Positions 62,947-64,000 of a DNA stretch of 64,000 bases are shown here, piece after piece. The stretch spans positions 7,888 through 71,887 of the forward strand of contig DFGT01000029.1 in NCBI GenBank assembly GCA_002371265.1. Reading direction: 5' to 3'. The translations under genes were made by a program, and so were the position numbers. This stretch comes from Bacteroidales bacterium UBA3743 (GTDB lineage Bacteria; Bacteroidota; Bacteroidia; Bacteroidales; Paludibacteraceae). The notes under the pieces were generated by a model that made no database searches, was not told the DNA's origin, and was given only the letters and a program-made list of their open reading frames with translations. The stretch's first letter is position 1. Each line of letters begins with the position of its first letter.

Positions 62947-63170
62947 TTACTTTATTTTTTTCACCTGCTTCCAATCCTCTATGAACTTTATAGCGTCCAC
63001 CTTTTTTCCGTGCTTTATTAAATTCCAAATCTCCAACGCACTGTCAAAATGAGCACAGATAGGGTTTATCTTCAATCTTATAAAGTCAGAATTAGAATTA
63101 TATTCTGTTTTTGCTTAAATTCATCATCTATATCCTTATCGCTTACAAAGTTAAAAAATCTTTAGTTTCT
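62947..63170 (-). pseudogene. Degenerate reading frame upstream of the Rhs operon
   Basis: On the minus strand NFVSDKDIDDEFKQK is followed, after a one-base shift in an A5 run near 63113, by TEYNSNSDFIRLKINPICAHFDSALEIWNLIKHG...WKQVKKIK, then TAA one base before the sorting-domain gene's ATG. The composition is coding-like, but no start codon serves the second part. Probably the 3' end of a decayed gene. A promoter-like site overlaps its first part. Confidence 0.4.
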
Positions 63171-63178
63171 TAAACAAT
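63146..63178 (-). promoter_or_regulatory. Candidate promoter of the Rhs operon
   Basis: Minus strand ATTG (63178-63175), 21-base spacer, TAACTTTG (63153-63146). This would give a leader of about 190 bases before the sorting-domain gene. Confidence 0.45.
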
Positions 63179-63218
63179 ATTTTTAATGTTTTTTACATCT
63201 GAAGTTTAATTTATTTGG

Positions 63219-63256
63219 GAAACCAAACATTAAATCATTCCAGTTTCTTGATTTTT
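63219..63256. repeat. Right copy of direct repeat flanking the Rhs island
   Basis: GAAACCAAACATTAAATCATTCC then AGTTTCTTGATTTTTA, matching 47241-47278 at about 33 of 38 positions in the same orientation. Confidence 0.55.
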
Positions 63257-63336
63257 ACGCATACATATGGACCCCGTCTCAGACACAATTTTCCAATTAA
63301 ATGCATAGGTAATATTCCGCATTCCAAAATTTATTG

Positions 63337-63344
63337 TAAGTTTG
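63337..63344 (+). promoter_or_regulatory. -7 box of rhomboid gene
   Basis: TAAGTTTG, 23 bases before ATG 63368. It lies inside the longer open frame beginning at 63215, so the shorter start is used. Confidence 0.45.
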
Positions 63345-63367
63345 CATCAACAAAATCAAAAACAGAT

Positions 63368-63931
63368 ATGAGCAGAATAAAAGTGACATTCAACGCTCCA
63401 GTCACCATAACATTCTTGGTACTGATGTTGGCGGCGACAATCGGCAACTACCTGACACTTGGTGTTGTGAACAATATATTTAGTTGCAAACCTGTATTGT
63501 CGTTCCATCCTATGATTGTGATGGGCTACTTCACCCACATTTTCTGCCATGCGAACTTGGAGCACTTTTTCGGCAACGCCATATTCTTGCTTTTGCTGAT
63601 GCCTCTTTTGGAAGAGAAATATGGCAGTCTGACATTAATCATCATGATCTTCACCACTGCTTTCATCACCGGAATCCTTAACGCAGTGCTTTTGTCCACG
63701 GGACTTGTCGGAGCTTCTGGAATCGTGTTCATGTGCATCATTATGTCGTCGCTGACAATGTGTAAAGCGGGCGAAATCCCCTTCACATTCATTCTCGTCT
63801 TCGTCTGCTACATCGGCAAAGAGGTGATAAGCGGATTGCTGGTCGACGACAATGTTTCCCGCTTCGGCCACATCATCGGAGGATGCAGCGGAGCCATATT
63901 GGGAAAGGTGTTCGGAAGAGAGAGGCAATAA
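63368..63931 (+). CDS. Rhomboid-family intramembrane serine protease
   Basis: 187 residues, about six membrane helices. The catalytic Ser117 is in GASGIVFM and the partner His168 in FGHIIGG. The conserved HANLEHFFGN motif lies in the second helix region (FTHIFCHANLEHFFGNAIF). It cleaves membrane proteins within the bilayer; substrates are unknown. The start at 63368 (MSRIKVTFNAPVTITF) fits both the promoter box and normal topology. Confidence 0.88.
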   Translation: MSRIKVTFNAPVTITFLVLMLAATIGNYLTLGVVNNIFSCKPVLSFHPMIVMGYFTHIFCHANLEHFFGNAIFLLLLMPLLEEKYGSLTLIIMIFTTAFITGILNAVLLSTGLVGASGIVFMCIIMSSLTMCKAGEIPFTFILVFVCYIGKEVISGLLVDDNVSRFGHIIGGCSGAILGKVFGRERQ

Positions 63932-63978
63932 AATGAGAATTTATAAATGCGGAATGCAAAATTGGAAGACGGGGGAAT

Positions 63979-64000
63979 GAAGTGCACCCCAAAAGTTGGA
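63979..64000. mobile_element. Possible terminus of an insertion sequence
   Basis: The final bases AAGTGCACCCCAAAAGTTGGA resemble the inverted-repeat ends of IS3-group elements (CCCCAAAAGTT core). If so, an IS begins here and continues past the window. No transposase sequence is visible inside the window. Confidence 0.3.

Overview
The window reads as a chromosome segment of a Bacteroidota bacterium, most likely order Bacteroidales. The grounds are gliding/type IX secretion genes (gldG, two porU copies, porV), promoters of the form TAnnTTTG with TTTG about 20 bases upstream, almost no Shine-Dalgarno sites, the nusB-yajC-ybbR-coaE-dxs gene order, and families such as DUF6515 and the DUF6794-like protein. 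Species cannot be named from sequence alone.

1-15 kb is mostly housekeeping: the 3' part of gldG, argC-argD-proS, a GH3 lipoprotein, a REP-type tyrosine transposase among hairpin repeats, a zinc metallopeptidase, an AmpG-like MFS carrier, tRNA-Gln, nrdG, an HD-domain protein, a peptide deformylase-like gene, a DUF6794-like gene broken by a 7-bp tandem duplication, and a SUI1/YciH factor. 15-24 kb holds a FAH-family enzyme and a T9SS block with two full-length tandem porU genes followed by porV. 24-30 kb is a compact operon (nusB, yajC, ybbR-like, coaE, dxs, rhodanese), then a four-helix-bundle gene set between hairpin-rich repeats and an Lrp/AsnC regulator. 30-46 kb carries rarA between two paralogous DUF6515 proteins, an aldo/keto reductase, an ATC-hydrolase-family protein, a PrsW-like protease, a GIY-YIG-like protein, tRNA-Arg, asnA, a secreted protein paired with a long coiled-coil adhesin-like protein, and pyrG. 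An interspersed repeat of about 200 bp occurs three times (34.1, 36.5 and 46.3 kb), with a short inverted pair of its head at 5.7 kb.

46-63 kb is the accessory region. It opens with an orphan YgiT-type antitoxin and a PIN toxin/antitoxin pair. A 16-kb minus-strand Rhs polymorphic-toxin island follows. A small protein with a T9SS sorting domain lies 4 nt upstream of a 2003-residue SpvB/FG-GAP/Rhs protein ending in a GIY-YIG nuclease-like tip. Downstream lie two paralogous immunity genes and then an array of displaced Rhs C-terminal fragments with different tips, interleaved with candidate immunity genes. The fragments share a constant Gly-rich segment ending in GLNPWTG, after which the sequence changes. 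They also carry internal-deletion scars, a 667-bp duplication and frameshifts, so the array looks like a record of successive toxin-tip replacements. Related direct repeats of about 38 bp lie at both edges. A rhomboid protease follows, and the last bases resemble an IS terminus.

The link between the T9SS genes and the Rhs island is an inference: the porU/porV machinery could export the sorting-domain protein next to the Rhs gene. No T6SS genes (vgrG, hcp) are in the window.
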